Of a DNA stretch of 64,000 bases, positions 45,892 through 54,691 are shown piece by piece (the first letter of the stretch is position 1; each line of letters begins with the position of its first letter). The DNA is taken from positions 3,560,450 to 3,624,449 of the forward strand of contig NC_019903.1 in assembly GCF_000243135.2 (NCBI RefSeq), read 5' to 3'. Source of the DNA: Desulfitobacterium dichloroeliminans LMG P-21439 (GTDB lineage Bacteria; Bacillota; Desulfitobacteriia; Desulfitobacteriales; Desulfitobacteriaceae). Both the position numbers and the translations under genes were made by a program. The notes under the pieces were generated by a model, which saw only the letters and a program-made list of their open reading frames with translations, was not told the DNA's origin and did not search any database.

Positions 45892-46197
45892 TCAATCTTC
45901 TGGGGCTAAATAGCTTAACAATAATCCGAGGTCACCCCATTGGGTTTCTAATTTATGGTGGTCGTTTTCTTTCCATTCCTCTAACCGCTGCAACAGGGTG
46001 CGGTCCAGACGTGAATAATCAAATCCCATGCGGCGCGTTAATAAATAGCTTAAAGCTACAAGATCCGCTAAGCCCTGTAGCATTTCACCTTCCGAGCCAT
46101 GTATGGACCCTTCCTGAAACTCCCACTGTGCTTTTAACATCTCTACCTTAAGCTCTTCAATAGCCTTTAGCCCTTTGATAACATCGACTTCAACCAC
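45892..46197 (-). CDS. MazG-like small protein
   Basis: About 101 residues resembling the MazG-like (PF12643) family: IKGLKAIEELKVEMLKAQWEFQEGSIHGSEGEMLQGLADLVALSYLLTRRMGF. It is an all-helical NTP-pyrophosphohydrolase-type fold, though the usual EExxE metal site is reduced to EELKVEM. The GTG at 46197 has GGAGGGG seven bases upstream; an ATG at 46215 would add six residues. Between rpsR and DUF2232, as in related clostridia. Function not known. Confidence 0.75.
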   Translation of the reverse strand: MVEVDVIKGLKAIEELKVEMLKAQWEFQEGSIHGSEGEMLQGLADLVALSYLLTRRMGFDYSRLDRTLLQRLEEWKENDHHKLETQWGDLGLLLSYLAPED

Positions 46198-46285
46198 GGG
46201 GGCCCCTCCCGTCATATTTATAATACCTTGATCATCTCTATACTAAAAAATGTTCGCTAATCCAACATCAATCTCCTGCAAGAGT

Positions 46286-46313
46286 GCAAAAAAGGGGAGC
46301 CATGCTCCCCCTT
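46286..46313 (-). terminator. Terminator after rpsF-ssb-rpsR
   Basis: Stem GGGGAGC/GCTCCCC (46310-46304 with 46300-46294), loop ATG, then TTTTTTGC on the minus strand, three bases past the rpsR stop. Confidence 0.88.
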
Positions 46314-46315
46314 CT

Positions 46316-46546
46316 TTAATCTACGATATAAGGCAATAACGCAATGTGGCGTGCTCTTTTAATCGCAACAGTCACTTGACGTTGATGCTTTGCACAGTTG
46401 CCAGAAATACGGCGAGGCAAAATCTTGCCGCGTTCCGTAATATATTTGCGAACTTTATGAGTCTCTTTATAATCGATGGACTCTACTTTATCAACACAGA
46501 AGCTACATACACGTTTCCTTGGTCTGCGTCCGCGCTCACGCTTCAT
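46316..46546 (-). CDS. rpsR: Ribosomal protein S18
   Basis: 30S protein bS18, 76 residues. Motif [57 protein letters not shown] core is present. It keeps a zinc-binding form, with C14 and C17 in RVCSFCVDK plus NCAKHQRQ, the so-called C+ type. ATG after AAGGGTGTGAATTGA. Last gene of rpsF-ssb-rpsR. Confidence 0.97.
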   Translation of the reverse strand: MKRERGRRPRKRVCSFCVDKVESIDYKETHKVRKYITERGKILPRRISGNCAKHQRQVTVAIKRARHIALLPYIVD

Positions 46547-46598
46547 TCAATTCACACCCTTCCCGTTTTAGAAGGTATTTCCTTCGGAGTTTTTTTGT

Positions 46599-47009
46599 TT
46601 AAAATGGGATATCGTCATCTAAGCTTACTTCATGACCATATGTCCCAACATCACTGGAACCTGAGGATGATCCATGTCCGGAATTTCCGTCTTTAGGGCT
46701 GAGGAATCGTACATTTTCAGCAACAATCTCATAAACCCAACGACGCTGTCCATCTTGACCATCATAGGTACGAACCTGCAACCGCCCGTCGACAGCTGCT
46801 AATTTCCCTTTGGAAAGATAATTCGCACACAGCTCAGCCAGCTGTCTATATACCACACATGGAATAAAATCCGCTTCCCGTTCCCCGCTAGCATTCTTGA
46901 AGTTGCGATCAACAGCAAGTGTAAAGCTGGCTACAGCAACCCCATTCGGGGTATAACGTAACTCGGGGTCTTTCGTTAAACGGCCTATTAAAACGACGCG
47001 ATTCAACAT
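46599..47009 (-). CDS. ssb: Single-stranded DNA-binding protein
   Basis: SSB, 136 residues. OB-fold: [35 protein letters not shown], then [14 protein letters not shown] and [24 protein letters not shown] serine/glycine-rich linker ends in the acidic tip SLDDDIPF that recruits repair and replication partners. ATG follows GGAGGGGTTACT. Between rpsF and rpsR, the conserved order. Confidence 0.97.
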   Translation of the reverse strand: MLNRVVLIGRLTKDPELRYTPNGVAVASFTLAVDRNFKNASGEREADFIPCVVYRQLAELCANYLSKGKLAAVDGRLQVRTYDGQDGQRRWVYEIVAENVRFLSPKDGNSGHGSSSGSSDVGTYGHEVSLDDDIPF

Positions 47010-47024
47010 AGTAACCCCTCCCTA

Positions 47025-47312
47025 CTAATCTTCTTTCTTTGTGGTCAAGAAACGCACAACGGTATCGGAGATCTTCATGATCCGCTCAACCTCTTGTGCT
47101 GTACGAGCTTCGCCATTAAAGTTCATCAGGACGTAAAAACCTTCCCGATAATCATTAATCTCGTAAGCTAGGCGGCGTTTGCCCCATTTGTCAACAGCGA
47201 CATCTGCTCCACCGTTATTGGTTACAACTTCGGAGAACTTGTCCACTGCTGCGGCAACAGCCTCATCATCCAAATCTGGACGGATGACATAAAGTACTTC
47301 GTACGCTTTCAT
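47025..47312 (-). CDS. rpsF: Ribosomal protein S6
   Basis: 30S protein bS6, 95 residues: MKAYEVLYVIRPDLDDEAVAAAVDKF, WGKRRLAYEINDYREGFYVLMNFNGEA. The ATG at 47312 is behind GAGGGGAGGTGCAATT; the frame runs on 11 more codons upstream and was trimmed. First of the rpsF-ssb-rpsR operon. Confidence 0.97.
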   Translation of the reverse strand: MKAYEVLYVIRPDLDDEAVAAAVDKFSEVVTNNGGADVAVDKWGKRRLAYEINDYREGFYVLMNFNGEARTAQEVERIMKISDTVVRFLTTKKED

Positions 47313-47459
47313 AATTGCACCTCCCCTCGGACTTGCGGCCCCCACGACAGGGGCAGGGATACATAGTCTAGCAAGACTATTTATTAAAGACTACCAATTT
47401 AAGATTATAGCACGTATTGAAAAGGTATGCAAACGGAAAATTCTTAACGGAAAATATTA

Positions 47460-48560
47460 TTAGACGTTAAAACGGAAATGAACAATATCCCCATCATTCA
47501 TCACATATTCTTTGCCTTCTAAACGAACCAAACCCTTTTCTTTTGCCCCGCTCAGGCCCCCGTGTTCGACAAAGTCTTTGTAAGCAACCACTTCAGCGCG
47601 GATAAAACCCCGTTCGAAATCAGTATGAATAACCCCGGCAGCTTGAGGTGCTTTGGTACCTTGGCGAATTTCCCAAGCCCTTACTTCGATCTGTCCGGCA
47701 GTAAAATACGTCATGAGCCCCAGTAAGTGGAAAGCCGCTCGAATCAGACGATCCAAACCCGAGTCCACAAGACCTAGATCTTCAAGAAAGGCCTTTTTTT
47801 CTTCTTCTTCTAGTTCTGAAATCTCAGCCTCGATCTTCGCGCAAACCACAACCACTTCGGAATTTTCAAATGCTGCAATCTCTCGAACCTTCTGGACATA
47901 TGCATTATCATCCGGGTGGGCAATGTCCTCTTCACTAACATTAGCCGCGTAGAGAACTGGCTTCATACTCAAGAGAGGGAAAGATTTTAAGAGTTCCAGC
48001 TCCTCGTCACTGAAGTCTAAACTTCTCGCAGCCTGACCCTCATCCAAGACCTCTTTTAAGCGATTAAGAAGGGCAACCTCAAGCTGAGCCTTCTTCTCTC
48101 CTGATTTTAAAAGTTTTGCAGAACGTTCTAGGCGTTTCTCGACACTCTCTAAATCCGCGAGAACTAATTCCAGCTGGATGGTGTCGATGTCTCTTTTGGG
48201 GTCCACACTACCTTCGACATGAACTACATTGCTATCCTCAAAGCAACGAACCACATGAACAATGGCATCCACTTCTCGAATGTGGGATAAGAACTTATTC
48301 CCCAATCCCTCACCCTTGCTGGCTCCCTTGACCAATCCGGCAATATCCACAAATTCCACTGTAGCAGGGACAATTTTATCAGGTTTAACCATTCCCGCAA
48401 GAACCTGCATTCGGGAATCGGGTACCTGCACAATTCCTACGTTGGGATCAATCGTACAGAAAGGATAATTGGCGGCCTCTGCACCCGCTTGTGTTATAGC
48501 ATTAAATAGGGTTGATTTTCCTACATTCGGTAAACCAACAATCCCTGCATGTAATGTCAT
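47460..48560 (-). CDS. ychF: YchF/OLA1-family GTPase
   Basis: Obg-related ATPase/GTPase, 366 residues, normal length. G1 [14 protein letters not shown]3 [18 protein letters not shown], and the NxxE replacement of NKxD (YAANVSEED) that gives YchF its ATP preference. The TGS domain ends the protein ([15 protein letters not shown]). It associates with ribosomes and stress responses. ATG behind GGAGGTTTTTTTAAA. Upstream of rpsF, the conserved order yyzM-ychF-rpsF. Confidence 0.97.
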   Translation of the reverse strand: MTLHAGIVGLPNVGKSTLFNAITQAGAEAANYPFCTIDPNVGIVQVPDSRMQVLAGMVKPDKIVPATVEFVDIAGLVKGASKGEGLGNKFLSHIREVDAIVHVVRCFEDSNVVHVEGSVDPKRDIDTIQLELVLADLESVEKRLERSAKLLKSGEKKAQLEVALLNRLKEVLDEGQAARSLDFSDEELELLKSFPLLSMKPVLYAANVSEEDIAHPDDNAYVQKVREIAAFENSEVVVVCAKIEAEISELEEEEKKAFLEDLGLVDSGLDRLIRAAFHLLGLMTYFTAGQIEVRAWEIRQGTKAPQAAGVIHTDFERGFIRAEVVAYKDFVEHGGLSGAKEKGLVRLEGKEYVMNDGDIVHFRFNV

Positions 48561-48666
48561 TTTAAAAAAACCTCCAGCTTATTTCAGGAAATAGTACTTT
48601 GGTTATCAATAGTATTAACCTTTAAGATTATATGGGAATCTTGGCCAAACCGCAAGCTTTCCCTTC

Positions 48667-48867
48667 TTACAACTCCGCTGAATCCGTTTTTTGCAGAATC
48701 TCCTTCAACTGTCGTTCAAGCTTGACTCGAGGAATCCAAGCCTGATGTTGGCAGCCCAAGCACTGAATACGAAAATCCATGCCGGTTCGCATAACCTTCC
48801 AATCATGGCTCCCACAGGGATGAGGCTTGCGCAGGCGGATAGTATCTCCCACTTGCAAAGGAATCAT
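48667..48867 (-). CDS. DUF951 zinc-ribbon-like protein
   Basis: A 66-residue protein matching DUF951 (YyzM): MIPLQVGDTIRLRKPHPCGSHDWKVMRTGMDFRIQCLGCQHQAWIPRVKLERQL. The cysteine-histidine set PCGSHDW and CLGC may bind zinc. It starts at 48867 behind AAAGGGGGTAAGTTCT; the frame continues 16 codons upstream. Located between cvpA and ychF as in Bacillus. Function unknown; the family is conserved in Firmicutes. Confidence 0.88.
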   Translation of the reverse strand: MIPLQVGDTIRLRKPHPCGSHDWKVMRTGMDFRIQCLGCQHQAWIPRVKLERQLKEILQKTDSAEL

Positions 48868-48990
48868 AGAACTTACCCCCTTTACTACTTCTCTTACTCC
48901 AATCTCAATGCTCATACATCATCTAATGATAAGGATTTCTCCTCCCGGGTCACTTTATTCGATTACAACTTTAGGAAACATCCTTTTACC

Positions 48991-49770
48991 TTATAGATTG
49001 ATGGAGTTCGGATCGGGTAAGCTCGGATTAGGTAAGGTTAGATTTTCAAGGTCTATTGGTAAGCGAAAGCCTTGTTCAAAATTCAAACGAAGGATATCCC
49101 CAAGAAAGCTATAGGCCTGTAGCAAATAGGGATGCAAAGTAGAGCCCTCTATAAATCCAATCGTCTCTCCCGCGTTAGCAATAGTAAAGAGCGGAGAGAA
49201 CAACCCGAAAAAAACTGCAAGACCCAGAAACGTGGCCAGTCCTCCCACTAACAAGCCCCCACCGCCGTTGATGGTACCCGACAAAAAACCTAAGGGAGCT
49301 AACAGGAGTGCTGAAATAATCTCTATGACAAGGATTACCCCAAAATACACCAAGCCAAAGGCGATAATTTTCATTGCGTTATCCGAAAGGGCTTGGGCAA
49401 AATTTTGAGTAATGGACTGCAAAGCACTATCCGTATATAGCTCTACATCTGGAAGGTTCGATCCTCCTAAAACGCTCCTGAACTCCTCCGGGAAAATCGA
49501 TAAAAACTTTTCAACGGTCTGCTCCTCAACTTGTGCTGCTTTGGACTCCACGTTCGGAAGTATTCGCTTGTAAATCGCAGCTTCTAGCCATCCCCTTAAA
49601 GGAAGATTCTGATCCAACCACTGCAACAGAATCCGATAGTTTTGCGCAGCAAGAATTAAGGCGACCAGATTTCCACCCAAACTAATGAACCCGGAAATGA
49701 GACCCTTGCGATACCCTTGAATTGCCCCAATAAGGACAATTGCGAGAATGAGAATATCGAAGCTATTCAT
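48991..49770 (-). CDS. CvpA-family membrane protein
   Basis: A 259-residue membrane protein. The N-terminal half has CvpA-like spans (MNSFDILILAIVLIGAIQGYRKGLISGFISLGGNLVALILAA, with the conserved GxxKGLI motif), then a soluble loop with VESKAAQVEEQTVEKF and two to three further spans. The CvpA family is linked to colicin V production and biofilm in Enterobacteria; here the role is unknown. ATG at 49770 behind AGGAGGAGAATC. Upstream of DUF951. Confidence 0.85.
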   Translation of the reverse strand: MNSFDILILAIVLIGAIQGYRKGLISGFISLGGNLVALILAAQNYRILLQWLDQNLPLRGWLEAAIYKRILPNVESKAAQVEEQTVEKFLSIFPEEFRSVLGGSNLPDVELYTDSALQSITQNFAQALSDNAMKIIAFGLVYFGVILVIEIISALLLAPLGFLSGTINGGGGLLVGGLATFLGLAVFFGLFSPLFTIANAGETIGFIEGSTLHPYLLQAYSFLGDILRLNFEQGFRLPIDLENLTLPNPSLPDPNSINL

Positions 49771-49919
49771 GATTCTCCTCCTAAAACCTTGGTTCCCTCT
49801 ATTATACTTCATGCGCCCTAAAAGAATAAACAAAACTTGGTCGATGTCGAGTCATAGACGATGCCACCTACTAAGTTGCGTAACAGTATCTTCCGATAAG
49901 CTTCAAACAAGATAGGAAA

Positions 49920-49942
49920 GAAAAAAGCACCCCGAGGGTGCT
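49920..49942 (-). terminator. Terminator after CBS-ACT gene
   Basis: Stem AGCACCC/GGGTGCT (49942-49936 with 49932-49926), loop TCG, then TTTTTTC on the minus strand, 46 bases after the CBS-ACT stop. Confidence 0.85.
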
Positions 49943-49987
49943 AACTTGCTATCAGCTACTATACTCCATGGTTGCACAATTATGCTG

Positions 49988-50614
49988 CTAATGGCTTAAC
50001 TCATATCCCTTGGCAATGAGGCTAGCTTTAACTTCATCCACCCGATCTCCACTGAGACGAGCAAGAATCTGTACACGGTTATCTCTAAGATGATAAACAG
50101 CTAAGCTGGTGATATTGACATCATGTTCTTGCATAGTAGACGCCAAATCTACCATCACACCCACTTCATCCTTAGTCTCAATGACGAAGCGATGTCCGGG
50201 GCTTCTAAATCCCATAATATCCAAGAACGTATCAAAAATATCTGACTCGGTAACGATTCCTACTAATTTACCGTTCTCAATAACCGGCAAGGCTCCAATC
50301 CCGTTTTCCCTCATTAAAAGGGCCGCATCCTCTATTTTTGTATCTGGAGTACAGGTGATTACCTTTTTAACGGCTACCTCTCGAATGGGGGTTTTCCCCA
50401 CCAGATAATTGAGTTCAAAAATACTGAGTGTTGTCGCCGGGGAGGGAGAGACCTCACGAAGATCTCCATCCGTAACAATACCGACCAGTCTTCCTTTTTC
50501 TACGACAGGCAAACGGTTAATTTTTTGCTCTCTCATAAGAGCCATGGTATCCGCAATATTATCCTCCGGGCTGACTGTGAATACACGAGATGTCATAAAT
50601 TGCTTTACATACAT
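49988..50614 (-). CDS. CBS-pair and ACT domain protein (AcuB-like)
   Basis: A 208-residue cytosolic protein. Two CBS motifs form a nucleotide-binding Bateman module (MYVKQFMTSRVFTVSPEDNIADTMALMREQKINRLPVVEKGRLVGIVTDGDL and CTPDTKIEDAALLMRENGIGALPVIENGKLVGIVTESD). The C-terminus is an ACT domain (RFVIETKDEVGVMVDLASTMQEHDVNITSLAVYHLRD). Such proteins may sense adenosine nucleotides or amino acids, as AcuB does in acetoin use, but there is no acetoin gene here. ATG at 50614 after GAGGTGATTTTC. Probably single-gene. Confidence 0.87.
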   Translation of the reverse strand: MYVKQFMTSRVFTVSPEDNIADTMALMREQKINRLPVVEKGRLVGIVTDGDLREVSPSPATTLSIFELNYLVGKTPIREVAVKKVITCTPDTKIEDAALLMRENGIGALPVIENGKLVGIVTESDIFDTFLDIMGFRSPGHRFVIETKDEVGVMVDLASTMQEHDVNITSLAVYHLRDNRVQILARLSGDRVDEVKASLIAKGYELSH

Positions 50615-50741
50615 GAAAATCACCTCTTCCTAACACTCTAGTCCTGCTATGAGTATTCGACTTTCACCCTTGAACTTCCTCTAAACCAAGTGAGGGAGCC
50701 CTTTAGATTTGTATCGTTACTATTCACCATTATAATTCCTA

Positions 50742-51143
50742 TTACGTTTTATTTCTACGAAAAAAGCCCTTAATTCTCGAAGGGGACCACGTCGCTTGGC
50801 GTTGTACAGTTTTTAGATTCTTAGCGGGAATAGGATTAAGTGGGTCGATCTCTACAGCCCTTTGATAATAGCGAATGGCTTGCTCCAACTCTCCATCCTG
50901 TCGAGCAATGTTGCCTAAGTTATTCCAAGCATGTGTACAGTGCTCATCCAACTCGATGGCATTCATAAAACAAGCTTTGGCACGTGTAAAGTCATGAAAT
51001 TTACCATAAACTACGCCTAACTTATTATGTCCCATCGCATCCTCCGGACATTCATCTAAATAGCGTAGGAAGTCCTCTTCGGCTTCTTGAAGTCGTTCAG
51101 CCTCAAGATGGTCTAATCCTTGTTGGAAATAGCTATTGCTCAT
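50742..51143 (-). CDS. TPR-repeat protein linked to hypAB
   Basis: A 133-residue soluble TPR protein with about three repeats (FQQGLDHLEAERLQEAEEDFLRYLDECPEDAMGHNKLG, KFHDFTRAKACFMNAIELDEHCTHAWNNLGNIARQDG, ELEQAIRYYQRAVEIDPLNPIPAKNL) and a basic end (FFRRNKT). The ATG at 51143 is behind AAAGGGAAAAACC and overlaps hypB by 11 bases, so it is translated from the hypAB mRNA. A scaffolding role in nickel-enzyme assembly is a guess from context. Confidence 0.75.
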   Translation of the reverse strand: MSNSYFQQGLDHLEAERLQEAEEDFLRYLDECPEDAMGHNKLGVVYGKFHDFTRAKACFMNAIELDEHCTHAWNNLGNIARQDGELEQAIRYYQRAVEIDPLNPIPAKNLKTVQRQATWSPSRIKGFFRRNKT

Positions 51144-51816
51144 TGGTTTTTCCCTTTGTTTGCTGTACTTGCTCATCAAGCCAATCCGCCCACTCTTGGA
51201 GTCCCTCCCCTGTACGACAAGAAACCTCAAAAATGATTATCTCTGGATTAATCTTCAGGATGTCTTCCCTCATTATTTTGAGATCTGTCTCAACCAAAGG
51301 TAATAAATCCATCTTATTTAAGATGGCAACTTTCGAACTGCGGAATATAACCGGATATTTTGAAGGCTTGTCATCCCCCTCCACCACGCTAAGAACAACT
51401 ACCTTGAAATCTTCCCCCAAATCAAAATCAGCGGGACATACTAAATTCCCAACATTCTCGATGATCATGAGATTCAGTTGATCCCATTGGAACTCCGGCA
51501 AAACTCTTTCGACCATTTTAGAATCCAAATGACATCCACCACCGGTATTGATTTGTATCACCGGAATATCATGTTGTGCGATTCGATCTGCGTCCTTGCT
51601 TGTAAAAATATCTCCTTCTATGACGGCCACATGATGTTTGTTCTTCAAGTTGGAGAGTGTGCGTTCTAAGAGGGTCGTTTTTCCTGCTCCAGGGGAACCC
51701 ATAATATTAATAGCTAAGCAATTGTTTTTCTGAAAATGCTTCCGATTGATTTCTGCCTGAATATCGTTATTCTGTAGCAAATTAGCCATCACGGCTATTT
51801 CACGTTGCGAGCTCAT
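51133..51816 (-). CDS. hypB: Nickel-incorporation GTPase HypB
   Basis: GTPase for nickel insertion into [NiFe]-hydrogenase or urease, 227 residues. It has Walker A NIMGSPGAGKTTLLERT, the metal-site GGGCHLDSKMVERVL (Cys and His) and ENVGNLVCPADFDLGED, and the guanine-specificity NKMDLLP. The histidine-rich N-terminal nickel store of some HypB forms is missing here. It overlaps hypA by four bases, so translation is coupled. No hydrogenase subunits lie within this window. Confidence 0.96.
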   Translation of the reverse strand: MSSQREIAVMANLLQNNDIQAEINRKHFQKNNCLAINIMGSPGAGKTTLLERTLSNLKNKHHVAVIEGDIFTSKDADRIAQHDIPVIQINTGGGCHLDSKMVERVLPEFQWDQLNLMIIENVGNLVCPADFDLGEDFKVVVLSVVEGDDKPSKYPVIFRSSKVAILNKMDLLPLVETDLKIMREDILKINPEIIIFEVSCRTGEGLQEWADWLDEQVQQTKGKTNEQ

Positions 51817-52157
51817 TCTTCTACCTCCAAACTTTCCAGAAGTAATTCCTCTCCCTCTACGATGTCAATAACCATATGTTGACAGGTGGGGCAAGCAAAT
51901 AAAAGGCCGCCAACCAGAAATTCATCGCCACAGCCTTTACAGCGGCCCTTAACAGGGATTGACTCAATCTGGAGCTCTGCACCCTCACTGACCGTTCCTT
52001 TAGCATACGCCTCAAAGGCCATCTGGAGAGCTTCCGGCTCCGCATTGGTGAGCTTCCCTATTTTCAGCTTCACTAAGGTCACTTTTTTTACATGATGTTG
52101 AGCCAAAGTCCTTTCTATGACCTCGAATACTCCCCCCATCAAAGACATCTCGTGCAC
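51813..52157 (-). CDS. hypA: Nickel-binding chaperone HypA
   Basis: A 114-residue nickel carrier that works with HypB. Nickel is bound by the N-terminal MHEMSL (H2), which decides the start: GTG 52157 behind GGAGTGATTAG, and not a later ATG that would lose His2. The C-terminal zinc ribbon has CKGCGDEF and CPTCQHM. It is the first of hypA-hypB-TPR. Confidence 0.95.
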   Translation of the reverse strand: MHEMSLMGGVFEVIERTLAQHHVKKVTLVKLKIGKLTNAEPEALQMAFEAYAKGTVSEGAELQIESIPVKGRCKGCGDEFLVGGLLFACPTCQHMVIDIVEGEELLLESLEVEE

Positions 52158-52231
52158 CTAATCACTCCTTGCCTTCCAGCTATAATTTGTTTCTATCTTA
52201 TCCCAAATATTGCCCTTGGACAAGTGAGAGA

Positions 52232-53263
52232 TTATGTTTTTCTATACTTCCAAATCAGTACGGGAATAAATATCAAACCCAAATAACCGAATAGGGGATA
52301 GACCGTCTTGACGATAAATGAAAATTGCACGCCCGAGAGGGGAATGATAATTAATAAAAGGAATATAATGGAAGTCCTATAATTTATTTTATATTTCTTC
52401 TCAATATTGTTGACTAGACTAAAGCCATTACCGATGGCAGCTGTCAACATGGCCAGCCATAGGACAACCACATAGAAGAAGGCCGCCCAAGATCCTAACC
52501 TACCTGCTACTGCGACCATGGGAATTTCGTAGCCTCTAACCTCCGGAAACCTTAAAAGGGCCATATAAATAACCAGAGCAAAGACACCCAGTGCCATACC
52601 ACCGAAAACTGCACCGATGCGTGCTTCTGGCTTTTGTATTTCTTTCCCTAAAGAAGCAAAAACGACCATAGCTAAGGTTAAATTGAATGACACATAAAGG
52701 ACACCTGAAAATACCCAACTTTGGATCATGGGATTCGATACGATTTCAACATTCACACCCTTGGTTCCTTCAGCAAAGAGAATGGCCAAAAGAGCTATTC
52801 CCAGACAAAAAATAAATTTGAGGGGTATTAACATCGTATTAATCCAAAGGATTCCTTCACCCCTAAACCATAGAGCAATAGCAATAACTAGTGCAGTCAG
52901 TATTATTCCTACCCAAGAAGAAAGTTCAAAGTACTGTTGAAATACAGCCCCCGCCCCTGACATCATTGCTGTCATCCCTATAAATAAAAGAAGACTAATC
53001 AAAATTTCCATGCGAGCTCCCCATTTTTCCCCAAAAAGCCGCGCAAAAAATTCCATATAGGAGGACACCTTCCACCGTCTTTGGAGGTCGATCATCATCC
53101 AACCCAAGATTGAGAATAGAGCAGCGCTAATCAAAATACCAAATATTCCTTTACCACCAAAGTTTGCGAAGAATTGCTGAATTTCTTGTCCAGAGGCAAA
53201 TCCAGCACCCATCACAGCCCCTATATAGGTTGCTGCAACTTGAAAAGCAATTTTTATATGCAT
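52232..53263 (-). CDS. YkvI-family membrane transporter
   Basis: A 343-residue protein with about ten membrane spans. Its opening FQVAATYIGAVMGAGFASGQEIQQFF marks the YkvI family, which is distantly related to the APC/SSS amino-acid transporters (IGAVMGAGFASG loop). Substrate unknown. The ATG at 53263 is behind GGAGGGGTGTATTC. It is divergent from yyaC and followed by hypAB at 75 bases, perhaps in the same transcript. Confidence 0.82.
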   Translation of the reverse strand: MHIKIAFQVAATYIGAVMGAGFASGQEIQQFFANFGGKGIFGILISAALFSILGWMMIDLQRRWKVSSYMEFFARLFGEKWGARMEILISLLLFIGMTAMMSGAGAVFQQYFELSSWVGIILTALVIAIALWFRGEGILWINTMLIPLKFIFCLGIALLAILFAEGTKGVNVEIVSNPMIQSWVFSGVLYVSFNLTLAMVVFASLGKEIQKPEARIGAVFGGMALGVFALVIYMALLRFPEVRGYEIPMVAVAGRLGSWAAFFYVVVLWLAMLTAAIGNGFSLVNNIEKKYKINYRTSIIFLLLIIIPLSGVQFSFIVKTVYPLFGYLGLIFIPVLIWKYRKT

Positions 53264-53311
53264 GAATACACCCCTCCTGCCTCATGCATATGGTTTCTTC
53301 CTTCGTCCCAT

Positions 53312-53340
53312 GCATAAATTCTCTCCTTTAGGGGAAGAAT
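53312..53340 (+). promoter_or_regulatory. Candidate sigma-F/G promoter of yyaC
   Basis: GCATA (53312-53316), 15-base gap, GGGAAGAAT (53332-53340), close to the sigma-F form GYATA-16-GGNNANANT. It lies 40 bases before the yyaC start. The Bacillus yyaC gene is sigma-F-dependent, which supports it. Match is by eye. Confidence 0.45.
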
Positions 53341-53379
53341 AATGGAGTATATCTTTTTATATTTGCGGGGGGGTAAGTG

Positions 53380-53949
53380 ATGAGCATTCTTTCTGTTTTT
53401 ACAGAATCTCATAAATTCAAAGCACATTTTGATGATAAGATAGGAACGCAAAAAATGGAGGCTAGGCTTATCGATGTTCTTTACGGGGAACGCCATCGTC
53501 CATTAGTTATCCTCTGCATCGGTACTGACCGTTCTACCGGGGATGCCCTTGGTCCACTTACCGGGACCTATCTCAGTCGATTGGGACTACCTAAGCTTAC
53601 TGTCCTAGGTACTTTAGAACAGCCAGTGCATGCCACTAACCTAAACGAGAATATTCAATACATCCAGAGTACCTATCATAACCCTTTTATTGTTGCTATT
53701 GATGCTTGCCTTGGAAAGATGGACTCTGTTGGTAATATTACTTTAGCTAACGGACCGCTTAAGCCAGGGGCAGGGGTCCATAAAGAGCTCCCTGCAGTCG
53801 GTGAGGTCCACTTAACCGGCATTGTTAATGTTGGAGGTTTTATGGAGTACATGGTTTTACAAAACACACGTCTCGGGTTAGTTTGGAAGATGTCCGAGGC
53901 TCTTAGCGATCTGTTGGCTAATGCCTATATTAAGACGAGAGTTTCTTAA
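53380..53949 (+). CDS. yyaC: Spore protease-like protein YyaC
   Basis: A 189-residue protein of the YyaC/DUF1256 family, related to the GPR germination protease and expressed in the forespore. Motifs: VILCIGTDRSTGDALGPLTGTYL, HATNLNENI, VAIDACLG, LTGIVNVGGFMEYMVLQNTRLGLVWKM. The ATG at 53380 lies after GGGGGGTAAGTG; a GTG directly before it would add one residue. It is close to parB, as yyaC is in Bacillus, but here on the opposite strand to its neighbours. A long hairpin ends the transcript. Confidence 0.88.
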   Translation: MSILSVFTESHKFKAHFDDKIGTQKMEARLIDVLYGERHRPLVILCIGTDRSTGDALGPLTGTYLSRLGLPKLTVLGTLEQPVHATNLNENIQYIQSTYHNPFIVAIDACLGKMDSVGNITLANGPLKPGAGVHKELPAVGEVHLTGIVNVGGFMEYMVLQNTRLGLVWKMSEALSDLLANAYIKTRVS

Positions 53950-53993
53950 TCTCAAGTAGCACCTTCCTCTCTTTGTACCGTTGTTAAAATGAG

Positions 53994-54047
53994 ATGAGGA
54001 GACGATTGCCTACTTTTACAGTAGTAATCGTCTCCTCATATTTTGAT
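53994..54047 (+). terminator. Terminator after yyaC
   Basis: Stem ATGAGGAGACGATT/AATCGTCTCCTCAT (53994-54007 with 54026-54039) with an inner CTACT/AGTAG helix, then ATTTT. Rest of the gap to 54156 is AT-rich without a visible element. Confidence 0.85.
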
Positions 54048-54155
54048 TATATCGACTTTGTACAAACTTGGCACTCATATTTTTTCTTGTTATGCCCTAT
54101 TATTATATTTCTATTTGTGTTTATACTAATTACTTATTCTAATACTATTCTCTTC

Positions 54156-54656
54156 TTATACTTTTAGCGTATCTTTGGTTTTATTTATGGCTTGTCGCTC
54201 TTCTTCAGAAAGATGGTACGTTGATTCACCTTGAACAATGGGTTTGGCATAGACTCTGGATTCATCACGATTGTTGATCGAAGATATAACAACGCCACTC
54301 CCTTCTTGATTGAGGAGCGCCAAGGAAAAGCTCAAATCGCTACCCATATTTTCAAAGGCACTAAAGCGGACCAATTCAGCTCGATCTGTAGCTATCCGAA
54401 GTTTCCTTTCTGTTCTTTCTACCCTCTCCCGAATTTGCTTTATGTCTGTTCTATTTTCCTTTACCTCTTCGCGATACGTTTTTAGCTCTTGATCTAAGGA
54501 GCTACCATCGACGAAGGTTTGTAAGGAAAGGTATGCATTCTGAAACTTTCTCATCTTACTATTCAACATAAAAATCAATATAAACTCGATGATGCATAGA
54601 AACCCCACAACAGCTATAGCCCAGTAGGATAGCGGCATAATTTGTTCTAAGTTCAT
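54156..54656 (-). CDS. DUF4446 membrane-anchored coiled-coil protein
   Basis: A 166-residue protein of the DUF4446 family: one N-terminal transmembrane span (LSYWAIAVVGFLCIIEFILIFML), a coiled-coil (about residues 40-90, FVDGSSLDQELKTYREEVKENRTDIKQIRERVERTERKL), and a conserved C-terminal beta domain (VRFSAFENMGSDLSFSLALLNQEGSGVVISSINNRDESRVYAKPI). Common near parAB in Firmicutes; function unknown. ATG at 54656 behind GAGGGGGAGACT. It follows DUF554 by 35 bases. Confidence 0.88.
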   Translation of the reverse strand: MNLEQIMPLSYWAIAVVGFLCIIEFILIFMLNSKMRKFQNAYLSLQTFVDGSSLDQELKTYREEVKENRTDIKQIRERVERTERKLRIATDRAELVRFSAFENMGSDLSFSLALLNQEGSGVVISSINNRDESRVYAKPIVQGESTYHLSEEERQAINKTKDTLKV

Positions 54657-54691
54657 AGTCTCCCCCTCAATCAAATCAGTATCAAATTATT

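Noticed and set aside
53254..53330. Cysteine-rich frame starting MHGTKEETICMRQEG upstream of ykvI
   Set aside because: It overlaps the ykvI start out of frame, with no family match; the cysteines arise from the alternate frame of a conserved sequence.
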